Shown piece after piece: positions 34,598 through 43,159 of a stretch of DNA of 64,000 bases. The stretch is from Cupriavidus laharis (GTDB taxonomy: Bacteria > Pseudomonadota > Gammaproteobacteria > Burkholderiales > Burkholderiaceae). The translations under genes and the position numbers were made by a program. Numbering within the stretch: position 1 is the first letter of the stretch; every line of letters starts with the position of its first letter. The stretch is from assembly GCF_914271435.1 (NCBI RefSeq), contig NZ_CAJZAI010000002.1, positions 496,001 through 560,000 on the forward strand, in the 5' to 3' direction. The notes under the pieces are model-generated. The model made no database searches, had not been told where the DNA came from, and worked only from the letters and a program-made list of their open reading frames with translations.

Positions 34598-35251
34598 ATG
34601 GCGATTCGAATTGGCGAAGAAGCTCCTGACTTCACCGCCGAGACCACGCAAGGCACGATCCACTTCCACGAGTGGATCGGCAACGGCTGGGCCATCCTGT
34701 TCTCGCACCCGAAGGACTTCACGCCCGTCTGCACGACCGAACTCGGCTACATGGCCGGTCTCAAGCCGGAATTCGACAAGCGGAACACCAAGATCATCGG
34801 CCTGAGCATCGACCCGGTCGGCGACCATTCTCGCTGGGCCCAGGACATCGAGGAAACGCAGGGCCATGCGGTCAACTATCCGATGATCGGCGACGCCGAC
34901 CTGAAGGTGGCGAAGCTCTACGACATGATCCACCCCGAAGCGAGCGGCGGCCCGCGCACGGCGGTGGACAACGCGACCATCCGATCGGTGTTCTGGATCG
35001 GTCCGGACAAGAAGATCAAGGCCATGCTCGCGTATCCGATGAGCGCCGGCCGCAATTTCGACGAAGTCCTGCGGCTGCTGGACTCGCTGCAGCTCAACGC
35101 GAAGCATGCCGTGGCAACGCCGGTCAACTGGAAGCCGGGCGACGACGTGATCATCCCGACCTCGGTCTCGGACGAAGACGCCAGGAAGAAGTATCCGGAC
35201 GGCTTCAAGACGCTGAAGCCCTACCTCCGGGTGGTAGCCCAGCCAAAGTAG
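34598..35251 (+). CDS. 1-Cys peroxiredoxin (Prx6 family)
   Basis: Thiol peroxidase that reduces H2O2 and organic peroxides, 217 residues. The peroxidatic Cys45 is in PKDFTPVCTTE; it is the only cysteine in the protein, which defines the 1-Cys type, so the resolving thiol comes from another molecule. The length and C-terminal arm (VNWKPGDDVIIPTSVSDEDARKKYP) are typical of the Prx6 group. ATG 34598 has AAGGAG 8 bp upstream. Confidence 0.94.
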   Translation: MAIRIGEEAPDFTAETTQGTIHFHEWIGNGWAILFSHPKDFTPVCTTELGYMAGLKPEFDKRNTKIIGLSIDPVGDHSRWAQDIEETQGHAVNYPMIGDADLKVAKLYDMIHPEASGGPRTAVDNATIRSVFWIGPDKKIKAMLAYPMSAGRNFDEVLRLLDSLQLNAKHAVATPVNWKPGDDVIIPTSVSDEDARKKYPDGFKTLKPYLRVVAQPK

Positions 35252-35330
35252 GAAGAAGGCAGCCTGCAGGGCCGGAGATTCCGGTGCCGCCTCATCCGTT
35301 GGTATGGGACGGACGGGACACCGGAAAAAC

Positions 35331-35351
35331 TATCCACAGGAACAGTGGATA
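35331..35351. repeat. Short inverted repeat after the peroxiredoxin gene
   Basis: Arms TATCCAC and GTGGATA around AGGAACA, with a second outer pair CCGGA (35321-35325) and TCCGG (35352-35356). There is no T tract, so it is a weak terminator at best. The arms resemble those of the longer palindrome at 43131-43159. Confidence 0.5.
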
Positions 35352-35490
35352 TCCGGCCTATTGACAACCGCACAAGGCGCGCCGGCATTGGAAAAGGCTG
35401 GCTTGCCTAATTTGTAGGCAGCCGGCCACCATGGGGAAATGGTTGCGCCGGCGGCCGTTCTGTGCCTGATGCGATACAACGTGGCCGCGA

Positions 35491-36447
35491 TCAGTGCACC
35501 AGCACATCGCGGAGGGTGTCAGCCAGTTCCTTGGCGACGAACTTCGCAACGTAGGCATTGGCGCCGACCTTGCGCACATGCTCCTCGCTGGCCTCGCCGG
35601 AAAGCGACGAATGAATCACTACCGGCAGCGATTTGAGGCGGCTGTCCGCCTTGATCTTGCGGGTCAGGGTAAAGCCGTCCATCTCCGGCATTTCCAGGTC
35701 GGTGAGCACCAGCGCCACCTCGTCATGGATCGAGCGGCCATTGCTGGCCGCTTCGGTCGCCATGCGGTCGAGCAAGTCCCAGGCTTCCTTGCCGGACTTG
35801 GTCATCACCACCGGCGCGCCGAGCGCCTTCAGGCTCTGTTCGATCAGCCCGCGCGCAAGCGCCGAGTCGTCGGCGGCAATCACCTTGGTGCCCGGCGGCA
35901 GCGTGAGTTGCGGCCCGACGGCATCCGGCACCACGTCGGGCTGGCGCGACGGCAGCACGTCGCGCAGGATCTGCTCGACATCCAGCACCTGCACCAGGCG
36001 CGCCTGGTCGGTCCCGGCATCAAGCTTGGCGATGCTGGTCACATGGCCGGTCTGCACGCTGGCCTCGGCCGAATGCACCTGGTTCCACTCGAGGCGCACG
36101 ATCTCCTCGACCGCCTCCACCGCAAACCCTTGCGTTGAACGGGCGTATTCGGTCACCAGCAGGATGCCCAGGCCGTTGGCAGGCTTGCAGCCCACCAGGC
36201 GCGGCAGGTCGATCACAGGAATCACCTGGCCACGGATGTCGGCCATGCCCAGGATCGACGGGTCGGCCCCGACCACCGTGGTGACCGGCGGCATCACCAG
36301 GATTTCGCGGACCTTGAAGACATTGATGCCGAACAGCTCGGACTGGCCTGATTGTTCGGCGTCGCCCAGCCGGAACAACAGCAGTTCGAACTGGTTGTTG
36401 TTGGTCAGGTTGGTGCGTTCGTCGATGTCCCTCATCGAACTGCTCAT
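35491..36447 (-). CDS. cheV: CheV chemotaxis coupling protein
   Basis: A 318-residue hybrid: a CheW-like domain (about 15-170) that links chemoreceptors to CheA, then a response-regulator receiver domain (about 190-318) with acidic residues in IAADDSA, phospho-acceptor Asp in LVLTDLEMPEMDG, the Ser in VIHSSLS and the Lys in YVAKF. The receiver is thought to tune adaptation. ATG 36447 follows AGGGGAG; an upstream in-frame ATG at 36465 overlaps that RBS. No flagellar or other chemotaxis genes are nearby, which is common for cheV. Confidence 0.92.
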   Translation of the reverse strand: MSSSMRDIDERTNLTNNNQFELLLFRLGDAEQSGQSELFGINVFKVREILVMPPVTTVVGADPSILGMADIRGQVIPVIDLPRLVGCKPANGLGILLVTEYARSTQGFAVEAVEEIVRLEWNQVHSAEASVQTGHVTSIAKLDAGTDQARLVQVLDVEQILRDVLPSRQPDVVPDAVGPQLTLPPGTKVIAADDSALARGLIEQSLKALGAPVVMTKSGKEAWDLLDRMATEAASNGRSIHDEVALVLTDLEMPEMDGFTLTRKIKADSRLKSLPVVIHSSLSGEASEEHVRKVGANAYVAKFVAKELADTLRDVLVH

Positions 36448-36645
36448 GTGATGCTCCCCTTGCATGCCGACTGGCCAGTTGATTTGCCGCTGCGGTTTGT
36501 GCGTTCTGCGGCCTGGCGGCAGGCGGACAGCAGACGTTCGATGTCTGGATATCGGCAGCCGGGATCGGGGATTAAGGCGCTATTAAAGCGCTATTAAGGC
36601 GCCCCCCGCGCCAGATCAAGGCGCGGGGAGGCATGACGCGGCGGT

Positions 36646-36906
36646 TCAGCCGCCGGCGAGCGCCTGCAGGATGTGGATTTCGTCATCGTCGTGCAGCGGG
36701 GCATCGAGCCGCATCAGCTGCACGCGATTGACGAAGACGCGGATATAGGGCCGGAGCTTGTCCTGCTCGTCGACGATGCGAAAGCGCATGCCGGGGAACT
36801 GCCGGTCCAGGTCCTCGAGCATCTGGCCGATGCTGCTGCCATGCGCTTCCACCACCGGCTGCTGGCCGGTGTAGGAAAGCAGCGGCGAGGCAATATGCAC
36901 ACGCAT
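36646..36906 (-). CDS. MoaD/ThiS-family sulfur carrier-like protein
   Basis: An 86-residue beta-grasp protein ending in the Gly-Gly tail (ILQALAGG) that MoaD and ThiS use to carry sulfur as a thiocarboxylate. Internal features (IGQMLEDLDRQFPGMRFRIVDEQDKLRPYIRVFVN and the HDDDEIHIL turn) match the MoaD-like group. It lies 18 bp after a beta-propeller gene and is surely co-transcribed. No MoaE, MoeB/ThiF or ThiG is nearby, so it is not obviously part of molybdopterin or thiamine synthesis; the partner protein is the better clue. Confidence 0.85.
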   Translation of the reverse strand: MRVHIASPLLSYTGQQPVVEAHGSSIGQMLEDLDRQFPGMRFRIVDEQDKLRPYIRVFVNRVQLMRLDAPLHDDDEIHILQALAGG

Positions 36907-36924
36907 TGCGGTTACCCCGCCAGG

Positions 36925-38106
36925 TCAGACCGGCCGCGCGGACTGCACCGCGTAGATATGCGGCAAGTGGCTGACAATGCACTGCCAGTGCCCGCCTTCA
37001 TCGGTGCTGGCCCAGATCTCGCCGCCGGTGGTGCCGAAGTAGACGCCCACGGGTGCCTGCGCATCCGCCGTCATGGCCTGGCGCTTGACCGTGAGCCAGG
37101 CCTGCCCGGCCGGCAGGCCGCGGTCCTGCCGCTGCCAGGTTTCGCCGGCATCGCGCGTGACATAGACCGCGGGCTTGCCGCCGGGGCTCACGCGCGGCCA
37201 GACGTCGCTGCCATCCATCGGGAATACCCACACGGTGCGCGGATCGCGCTGGTGCGCGACGATGGGAAAGCCGATGTCCCCGACATCGCGCGGCATGGCA
37301 TCGCCGATGCGCTTCCAGGTCCCCTCGCGCCGGTCCATGCGATAGATGCCGCAGTGATTCTGCTGGTACAGGATGTCGGGGGCGGCAGGATGCTGCACCA
37401 CGCAGTGCGGGTCATGGCCGTATTCGACGTCGGGGTCCGGCAGGAAATCGGCGGCACAGCCCCGGTTCAGGGGCTTCCAGTCCGCGCCGGCATCGGTACT
37501 TTCAAACACGCCACCGCTCGACATGCCGATGTACAGGTGCCTGGGGTCGCGCGGATCGACCAGGATCGAATGCAGCTTGGGGCCGTCCGGCGTGCCGTCC
37601 TGTTCGCCGCCGGTCCAGCTGCGCCGCATCGGATGGTCGTTGAAGCCGGCCACGGGCTCCCAGCTTGCGCCATGGTCGGTACTGCGGAACAGGCCCTGCG
37701 GGGACGTGCCGGCATACCACGTGCCGGATTCTGTCGCGTGTCCGGGTGTCAGCCAGAAGACGTGGTCGACCACGCGACCCGTCTCGCCTTCGGCCGCCTT
37801 GGCAAAGGCCGGCGGGCGCGTGGCTTCGGTCCAGTTCTGGCCGCCATCGGTGGAACGGAATACGGTCGGGCCCAGGTGGCCGGTGCGTGCGGCCATCAGC
37901 ATGCGCCGAGGCTCGCGCGGATCCTGCACGATGTGGTGGATGGTATGTCCCAGGAACACCGGCCCCCGCAGTGCCCAGGCGCACCGCGCCGCGTCGCTGG
38001 TCAGGAACCAGGCGCCCTTGATTGTAGCGACCAGCAGCATCGTCGGGCCGGAGTCCGGGGGCGGCATCGGGTGGGTTTCAGTATGCGGCGCCGTGGTAGC
38101 AGTCAT
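36925..38106 (-). CDS. BNR/Asp-box beta-propeller protein (sialidase-like fold)
   Basis: A 393-residue protein with at least five Asp-box repeats of the SxDxGxxW type: FRSTDGGQNWTEA, FRSTDHGASWEPV, FESTDAGADWKPL, YVTRDAGETWQRQ and IWASTDEGGHWQC. This indicates a six- or seven-blade propeller as in sialidases and photosystem assembly factors. No signal peptide is seen, so it is probably cytoplasmic, unlike true sialidases. ATG 38106 is chosen from two adjacent ATGs because AGGAG is 5 bp from it. It forms a two-gene operon with a MoaD-like protein. Function unknown. Confidence 0.85.
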   Translation of the reverse strand: MTATTAPHTETHPMPPPDSGPTMLLVATIKGAWFLTSDAARCAWALRGPVFLGHTIHHIVQDPREPRRMLMAARTGHLGPTVFRSTDGGQNWTEATRPPAFAKAAEGETGRVVDHVFWLTPGHATESGTWYAGTSPQGLFRSTDHGASWEPVAGFNDHPMRRSWTGGEQDGTPDGPKLHSILVDPRDPRHLYIGMSSGGVFESTDAGADWKPLNRGCAADFLPDPDVEYGHDPHCVVQHPAAPDILYQQNHCGIYRMDRREGTWKRIGDAMPRDVGDIGFPIVAHQRDPRTVWVFPMDGSDVWPRVSPGGKPAVYVTRDAGETWQRQDRGLPAGQAWLTVKRQAMTADAQAPVGVYFGTTGGEIWASTDEGGHWQCIVSHLPHIYAVQSARPV

Positions 38107-38603
38107 CATGGCTCCTGCGGAACTGCCCCGTTGCGGGGCACATGCTTCGGAGTCTAGTACATGTAGACAGTGTTCACAATTGCAATCTTGTGACTGAATT
38201 TGACTGCCCACCAGCGCGCAGTCTCGCGCCGGTCTTCACGGTTAGACGCCGTAGACGGCGGATCTCAGCATGATGGTTGGACATTCCACGCAGAATGTGG
38301 CATAAGACCTGTTGCCCGGCAGCGCCCCGCCATGCCGGCCCATCCCACATATCTGCTGATGCTCCACCCGCTCCGCGCTGCCACCGTCTCGCTTCGCCAT
38401 GCCATGCATGGCGCGGCCGCGTGCGCGCCGGAAGCGGCCACCGGCATCGGCCTGCCGGCGACCCCGGCCCATCGTGCCGTGCTTTTCCTGGCCGTGCGGG
38501 CAGCTCGGCGGACCTCCATCCCGACCTGAGCTTTCCCGCACGGCACTTTGCATGCGGCTGCCCTGTTGGCTGCCGCAAACCATTGTGCATCCAGGAGAAA
38601 GCC
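38107..38603. other. Divergent intergenic region
   Basis: 497 bp between the propeller operon and the small peptide gene. It has lower GC near 38155-38210, where the promoter for the propeller operon probably lies, including a dyad GTCTA-N7-TAGAC near 38152-38168. The right half is GC-rich and no start signal stands out. Open frames here lack an RBS and family matches. Confidence 0.35.
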
Positions 38604-38678
38604 ATGCCATCGATCTACCGCCGCACCCTTTGCGCCATGGCGGCGCTCGTCATCCTGTACCTCGCCCTCAACGCCTGA
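38604..38678 (+). CDS. 24-residue single-pass membrane peptide
   Basis: A very short frame with a strong signal: AGGAGA 6 bp before ATG 38604. The peptide has a short basic start (MPSIYRRT) and then a hydrophobic helix (CAMAALVILYLALNA) to its end, so it should insert in the inner membrane with the N-terminus inside. Its stop is 12 bp before the ATG of the GNAT-like gene, which suggests one transcript. I know no family for it. It could act as a leader peptide or a membrane modulator. Confidence 0.6.
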   Translation: MPSIYRRTLCAMAALVILYLALNA

Positions 38679-38690
38679 GCGGAGTACGCC

Positions 38691-39314
38691 ATGATCATGA
38701 CCTTTGCATTGCGCCACCCGGCGCGGGTACTGGCACGCGCACTGGAACTGCGCATCGATGTCAGCCACAGCCATGCCGAAGTGGAAGACGAGCTGGGGGC
38801 GCTGCATGACCGCATACGCCGCCCCGGCGACCGGCTGCATGCGATGCCGGACCTGCCCAGCGGGCTGCCGGGGCTGCGCCTTCGCTACCGCGAGGCCGAC
38901 GGCGAGATTTTCGTGTATGTGGAAGATGTGGCCAGCGGCCGGCTGGCCGGCTATACGGTGTTCAACCGGCTGATCGAGGTTGGTCGCCGTACCGACCCAT
39001 GGGTGCGTTCGCCCCATACGAAGTTTGCGCCGGCTTACCAGCGCCGCGGCCTGGCGTCGGGCCTCTACCGCTGGGCGCTGGATGGCGGACTATGCCTGCT
39101 GAGCGGCGCCCGGCAGTCTGCGGGCGCGCATGCGCTATGGCAATCGCTGGGCAGCCGCTACACGCTCGGCTATGTCGACCTGCGCTACAAGACGCTCACC
39201 TATCTCGGCGAACAGGTCAGCGCAGCTGTGATGGATGACCTGCACACCCGCATGGTGCTGCTGGGGCATGGCTGGACGCTGGAACGCTTCAAGGAAGCGA
39301 CGGGGATGTATTGA
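38691..39314 (+). CDS. GNAT-like acetyltransferase-fold protein, function unknown
   Basis: A 207-residue protein. The centre, from about residue 75, looks like an N-acetyltransferase fold: FVYVEDVASGRLAGYTVF followed by TKFAPAYQRRGLASGLYRWAL, which matches the acetyl-CoA-binding RGLG/A pattern. The end (YKTLTYLGEQVSAAVMDDLHTRMVLLGHGWTLERF) is not a part I recognise. It follows a 24-residue peptide gene by 12 bp. Substrate unknown; the fold call is moderate. Confidence 0.7.
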   Translation: MIMTFALRHPARVLARALELRIDVSHSHAEVEDELGALHDRIRRPGDRLHAMPDLPSGLPGLRLRYREADGEIFVYVEDVASGRLAGYTVFNRLIEVGRRTDPWVRSPHTKFAPAYQRRGLASGLYRWALDGGLCLLSGARQSAGAHALWQSLGSRYTLGYVDLRYKTLTYLGEQVSAAVMDDLHTRMVLLGHGWTLERFKEATGMY

Positions 39315-39353
39315 GTCCGCTGCGGGCGGCGTGCAGACCGGGTCAGCGCCGGT

Positions 39354-39620
39354 TCACAGCCAGGTGATGGGCGCCGCCTCACGGGCATTCCGAAGATGCA
39401 GCGACCAGCCGCGCGCAAAGTAGCCGCGCACGCGCGCAACCAGCGAACGGCCGCTGCCCATGCGGGCGTACAAGGCAACATCGCGGGACAGGTCGGTGGA
39501 AGCGGCAGCCGGACGGCGACTCGGCGACTGGCGATAGCGCGTATCAGCAAGCACTTGCATAAGAAGATTCAGGGTAGACAGGAAGTCAATAAAAAGCGCG
39601 TCCGGCCGCACTTGCATCAT
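39354..39620 (-). CDS. Possible small protein (88 residues), weak support
   Basis: An open frame in an otherwise empty stretch of 720 bp. The translated sequence has ordinary composition (VALYARMGSGRSLVARVRGYFARGWSLHLRNA) and no stop-rich or low-complexity signs. There is no Shine-Dalgarno sequence before its ATGs at 39620/39617, and I recognise no family. It could be real or chance in GC-rich DNA. Confidence 0.3.
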   Translation of the reverse strand: MMQVRPDALFIDFLSTLNLLMQVLADTRYRQSPSRRPAAASTDLSRDVALYARMGSGRSLVARVRGYFARGWSLHLRNAREAAPITWL

Positions 39621-40034
39621 GGAGGCAGGACTCGCACCGCCGGACTCAAGGGTTATCCCTAGTATATAGAAGTCGCCCGCAAGACATCCGGGTCAATCCC
39701 TATAGGCCCTATTCGTATCAACTGATAATGGCAGCGCGCCTCTGGCCCGCCACAGCGCCGCCGATCCGCACAAAGGCGGCAATGCATCACATTCACTATT
39801 CCCTTCCAGGCATACCGCGCATTTTGTCGGGGTTATGACGAGTCGCCGCGCGTAGCCTAGCCTTCAGCCTTGCCCAGATCACGCCCATGCAGAAGGCGAC
39901 AGACAGCAGGCACACCGATAAAACCGGCCGGGCAGCGAGCATTGCCACGGCCGATACTTAGAACCACGTGAGACAAAGCCTGTCCACGGCCCTTCCGCCG
40001 GCCGCGGCAGCGCCCTGCAAGGAGACAGATCATC
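39621..40034. other. Intergenic region before the purine permease
   Basis: About 410 bp with two more AT-rich patches (39650-39730 and 39780-39835). TATACT-like sequence occurs on the minus strand near 39660. No riboswitch of the purine type was recognised and no promoter is convincing. The permease RBS (AAGGAG) is at its right end. Confidence 0.35.
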
Positions 40035-41417
40035 ATGATCGAACAGCCCTATCCGTCAGTGACGGAAGTCGATTCCGCGCGCCCCGAAGTCAAGAACAAG
40101 CTCGACGCCTATTTCCAGATCACTGCACGCGGCAGCACGCAGCGGCAGGAACTGGTAGCGGGCGTGACCACCTTCATGGCCATGGTCTACGCGGTCTTTG
40201 TCGTGCCGGGCATGCTCGGCAAGGCCGGCTTCGACACCAGCGCGGTGTTCGTAGCGGTGTGCCTCACCACGGCATTCGGCTCGCTGCTGATGGGCGTATG
40301 GGCCAAGCTGCCGATCGCCATCGGCTGCGCCATTTCGCTGACCGCCTTCATGGCCTTTGGCCTGGTGCTGGGGCAAGGGCTGTCGCCGGCCGTGGCGCTT
40401 GGCGCGGTATTCCTGATGGGCGTGGTGTTCACCGCGATCTCCGTCACCGGCGTGCGCTCCTGGATCCTGCGCAACCTGCCGGCCGGCGTCGCGCACGGTG
40501 CCGGGATCGGCATCGGCCTGTTCCTGTTGCTGATCGCGTCCAACGAAGTGGGCCTGGTAGTCAAGAACAGCGGCGCCGGGCTGCCCGTCACGCTGGGCAA
40601 GATCACCGCCTTCCCGGTGGTGATGTCGGTGCTGGGGCTGGCCGCCATCTTCGGCCTGGAGCGGCGCCGCGTGCCGGGCGGCATCCTGCTGGTGATCGTC
40701 GCCATCTCGTTGCTGGGACTGATCTTCGACCCGGCCGTGAAGTTCACCGGCGTCTTCGCGCTGCCGTCGCTGAGCGCGCCCGGCCACCAGTCGCTGATCG
40801 GCGCCATGGACATCCGCGGTGCGCTGTCCGCCGCCGTGCTGCCAAGCGTGCTGGCGCTGGTGATGACCGCCGTGTTCGACGCCACCGGCACGATCCGCGC
40901 CGTGGCGGGCCAGGCCGGCCAGCTCGACGCCAGCGGGCACATCCGCAACGGCGGCCGTGCGCTCACCGCGGACTCGGTCAGCTCGATCGTCTCCGCCATG
41001 TTCGGCGGCGCCCCGGCCGCGGCTTATATCGAGTCGACCGTCGGCGTGGCCGCCGGCGCCAAGACGGGCCTGACCGCCGTCGTGGTCGGCCTGCTGTTCC
41101 TGGCCGTGATGTTCTTCTCGCCGCTGGCGGCCCTGGTGCCGTCGTATGCCACCGCGCCGGCGCTGATGTACGTGGGCCTGCTGATGCTGTCGAGCGTCTC
41201 GCGCCTGCATATGGATGATCTGGTCGATGCGCTGGCGGGCCTGGTCTGCGCGGTGTTCATCGTGCTGACCTGCAATATCGTCACTGGCATCATGCTCGGC
41301 TTCTGCACGCTGGTGGTCGGCCGCATCATCGCGGGCGAATGGCGCAAGCTCAATGTCGGCACCGTGGCCATTGCCATTGCGCTGGCCGCGTTCTATGCCG
41401 GAGGCTGGGCCATCTGA
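40035..41417 (+). CDS. AzgA-type (NCS2) purine permease
   Basis: Inner-membrane proton symporter of the AzgA-like branch of nucleobase transporters, 460 residues with 12 or more hydrophobic segments. Signatures are the N-terminal [17 protein letters not shown], the substrate region [20 protein letters not shown], and [15 protein letters not shown] with [24 protein letters not shown], which fit hypoxanthine/guanine/adenine permeases. AAGGAG precedes ATG 40035. It is a single gene with a strong terminator. Exact base specificity is not readable. Confidence 0.92.
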   Translation: MIEQPYPSVTEVDSARPEVKNKLDAYFQITARGSTQRQELVAGVTTFMAMVYAVFVVPGMLGKAGFDTSAVFVAVCLTTAFGSLLMGVWAKLPIAIGCAISLTAFMAFGLVLGQGLSPAVALGAVFLMGVVFTAISVTGVRSWILRNLPAGVAHGAGIGIGLFLLLIASNEVGLVVKNSGAGLPVTLGKITAFPVVMSVLGLAAIFGLERRRVPGGILLVIVAISLLGLIFDPAVKFTGVFALPSLSAPGHQSLIGAMDIRGALSAAVLPSVLALVMTAVFDATGTIRAVAGQAGQLDASGHIRNGGRALTADSVSSIVSAMFGGAPAAAYIESTVGVAAGAKTGLTAVVVGLLFLAVMFFSPLAALVPSYATAPALMYVGLLMLSSVSRLHMDDLVDALAGLVCAVFIVLTCNIVTGIMLGFCTLVVGRIIAGEWRKLNVGTVAIAIALAAFYAGGWAI

Positions 41418-41511
41418 AACAGACGCTTCAATCGGGCGACCGCTGCCCATGGCGCGGTTGTCCGGAGTGAATTCAACAATGTCTCCTCCATCGCCACAAC
41501 GGTGGATTTAC

Positions 41512-41549
41512 GCCCCGGGATTCCTGCTTTCCCGGGGCATTTTTTTTAT
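41512..41549 (+). terminator. Rho-independent terminator after the purine permease
   Basis: Stem GCCCCGGGA/TCCCGGGGC, loop of 9 bases, then A and a run of eight T. A textbook terminator, 95 bp after the stop. Confidence 0.93.
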
Positions 41550-42075
41550 TGTGCGCCGGCACATCCTGGGATATTGCCCCGCTTCGCGCTTGGGGCCCGC
41601 CATTGCCAGCATATCGACACCTCGTTGAATGCGCGTGCGATACCGATGCCGCCGCGGTCGACTGGCAAGAATTCGATGCGCCCGGAATGTCCTGACCGCC
41701 GTCTGTGCGGACGACGGCTGCACCAGCGAATGCAGAGCGAAACCCAATAACGACTGCGAAGACATAACGAATCTCCACGCAGACCGCTTGCCTGGCAGGA
41801 ATGCATATACGCATGCGTGACCGGAAAACAATTCTGTCCATCCGGATCCAAATCCCTTCTTTGCCTTTGGCAATTGCCAAAGCCCCAAAACACAGCAATG
41901 GCATTGACCCACCAGCCCCTTATTTTCGGCAATCGCACAGTCTGTAACAATAGCCCCGTGCAATTTGCGTTATATTTCGTAAAATTTCTTTGTACCCACC
42001 GCAGCATGACAATGTCACATCCGCATGAAGTTCCAGTACCATGCAGCGGCCAATTGCAGAAAAAGGGGAATATAG
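41550..42075. other. AT-richer leader region of the H-NS-like gene
   Basis: About 525 bp, clearly richer in A/T than the neighbouring genes, especially 41740-42075. It contains the 18-bp palindrome at 41865-41882 and AT tracts such as GTTATATTTCGTAAAATTTC near 41966-41985 that may hold the promoter. H-NS proteins prefer such DNA and often regulate themselves. Open frames on the minus strand here are not supported. Confidence 0.5.
41865..41882. promoter_or_regulatory. Perfect 18-bp palindrome upstream of the H-NS-like gene
   Basis: CTTTGGCAATTGCCAAAG reads the same on both strands. It lies about 195 bp before the start codon, in AT-rich DNA. A dimeric regulator site is the simplest reading; the binder is unknown. 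Confidence 0.5.
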
Positions 42076-42384
42076 ATGGCGACATACAAACAACTTCTCG
42101 CAGAAAAAGAAGCGCTCGAAGCCAAGCTCAATGAAGTCAGGGCGACGGAAGTGGCCGGCGTGATTGACCAGATCCGCTCGCTGATGGCCGAATACGGCCT
42201 GACCGCAGACGACATCGCCCCGCGCCGCGGCCGTGGCCGCCCGGCCGGTTCGGGCACCAAGAAGGAGCACGCCCCGCTGCCGGCGAAATACATGGATCCC
42301 AAGACGGGCAAGACGTGGTCGGGCCGTGGCCGCGCCCCGGCATGGCTGGGCAAGCGCCCGGAACGTTTCCTGATCGAGTCGTAA
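42076..42384 (+). CDS. H-NS-family nucleoid protein with AT-hook-like linker
   Basis: A 102-residue DNA-binding, xenogeneic-silencing-type protein. N-terminal coiled coil for oligomerisation (about 1-45, MATYKQLLAEKEALEAKLNEV), then a basic linker with an AT-hook-like motif (RRGRGRPAGSG), then the H-NS C-terminal domain (YMDPKTGKTWSGRGRAPAWL). The compact form is usual in Burkholderiales, where genomes carry several copies. AAGGGGA lies 7 bp before ATG 42076. Confidence 0.93.
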   Translation: MATYKQLLAEKEALEAKLNEVRATEVAGVIDQIRSLMAEYGLTADDIAPRRGRGRPAGSGTKKEHAPLPAKYMDPKTGKTWSGRGRAPAWLGKRPERFLIES

Positions 42385-42428
42385 TTCCCTGCGGCCGCCC
42401 TGTCAGGGGCCGGCCCGTCCGGGCGTCG

Positions 42429-43001
42429 TCAGGACGCCTGGCAGACGTATTCCTTCTTCAGCGCGCGAAAGCCCTGCTGCGTCGGTTCGACGAGGGGCCG
42501 GGCGCCGCCTGACGGCAACGGGCGCAGGCGCAGCACCTGGGCCGAGCACTGGCTCGCGGTCTCGTCCCGCTTGTAGCGGATTTCATACTGCGCGCCCGCC
42601 TCGGGCACGAACGACACGCCCGCCGCGCAACGCAGTTCCGGCAGGGGCGGCGCGGCCGTCGAACTCACGCCCACATAGATCCGCCTGCCCGCCTCCACCT
42701 GGCGCTCACGCGTGCGCGAGGGCGGCTCCGGCGAACTCCCGGCCATTTCGAGCCCACGGTCCTTGCCGATCGCCGAAAGCTGCTTCCCAGTTCCGGCCAG
42801 CACCAGTGGGCGGGCCGGGACCGGGCATTTGGCGGGGTCCACCACCGTGAAGGTGGTGTTGTCATCGGTATCGGTCATCAGCCGTACGCTGGCCACCGGC
42901 GCGCCGGACGGCACGCGGTACTGCGCCACGCAGCCGGCCGCCATGGCGGCGGCAGCCAGCATCGTCAGGATCGGTACTGCCGTCGGCCCGGGATTTTGCA
43001 T
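42429..43001 (-). CDS. Putative lipoprotein of unknown function
   Basis: A 190-residue secreted protein. The N-terminus has a hydrophobic segment ending MAAGC (about residues 19-23), a likely lipobox. The rest contains four more cysteines (AKCPV, LRCAAG, SQCSAQ, EYVCQAS) that could form disulfides, and strand-rich segments such as RIYVGVSSTA and QYEIRYKRD. I recognise no domain. ATG 43001 is chosen for the signal sequence; no Shine-Dalgarno is visible, and the upstream bases are pyrimidine-rich when read on this strand. Confidence 0.65.
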   Translation of the reverse strand: MQNPGPTAVPILTMLAAAAMAAGCVAQYRVPSGAPVASVRLMTDTDDNTTFTVVDPAKCPVPARPLVLAGTGKQLSAIGKDRGLEMAGSSPEPPSRTRERQVEAGRRIYVGVSSTAAPPLPELRCAAGVSFVPEAGAQYEIRYKRDETASQCSAQVLRLRPLPSGGARPLVEPTQQGFRALKKEYVCQAS

Positions 43002-43130
43002 GGTGTGTGGAAGGAAGGAAATGCATGCCGGGTCGCCGAATGGCAAGCGAACAAGCCGGGGCAGACTGTCCAGCATACCCCCAAGGCGGGCGGTGCGTCG
43101 ATGGTGGAAACCCACGTTGAAAATCCGGCA

Positions 43131-43159
43131 AGGATATCCACAGAATCTGTGGATATCCT
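43131..43159. repeat. Perfect 29-bp palindrome with DnaA-box-like arms
   Basis: Arms AGGATATCCACAG and CTGTGGATATCCT flank AAT. Each arm contains ATATCCACA, one base from the DnaA box TTATCCACA, in opposite orientation. It lies between the lipoprotein gene and nnrS. There is no T tract. Confidence 0.7.

Noticed and set aside
39621-40034. Purine riboswitch before the purine permease
   Set aside because: I could not find a conserved three-way-junction core or paired loops; the leader shows no recognisable aptamer.
43131-43159. Origin of replication suggested by DnaA-box-like arms
   Set aside because: Only one pair of imperfect boxes, with no dnaA, dnaN, gidA/mnmG, or AT-rich unwinding region nearby.
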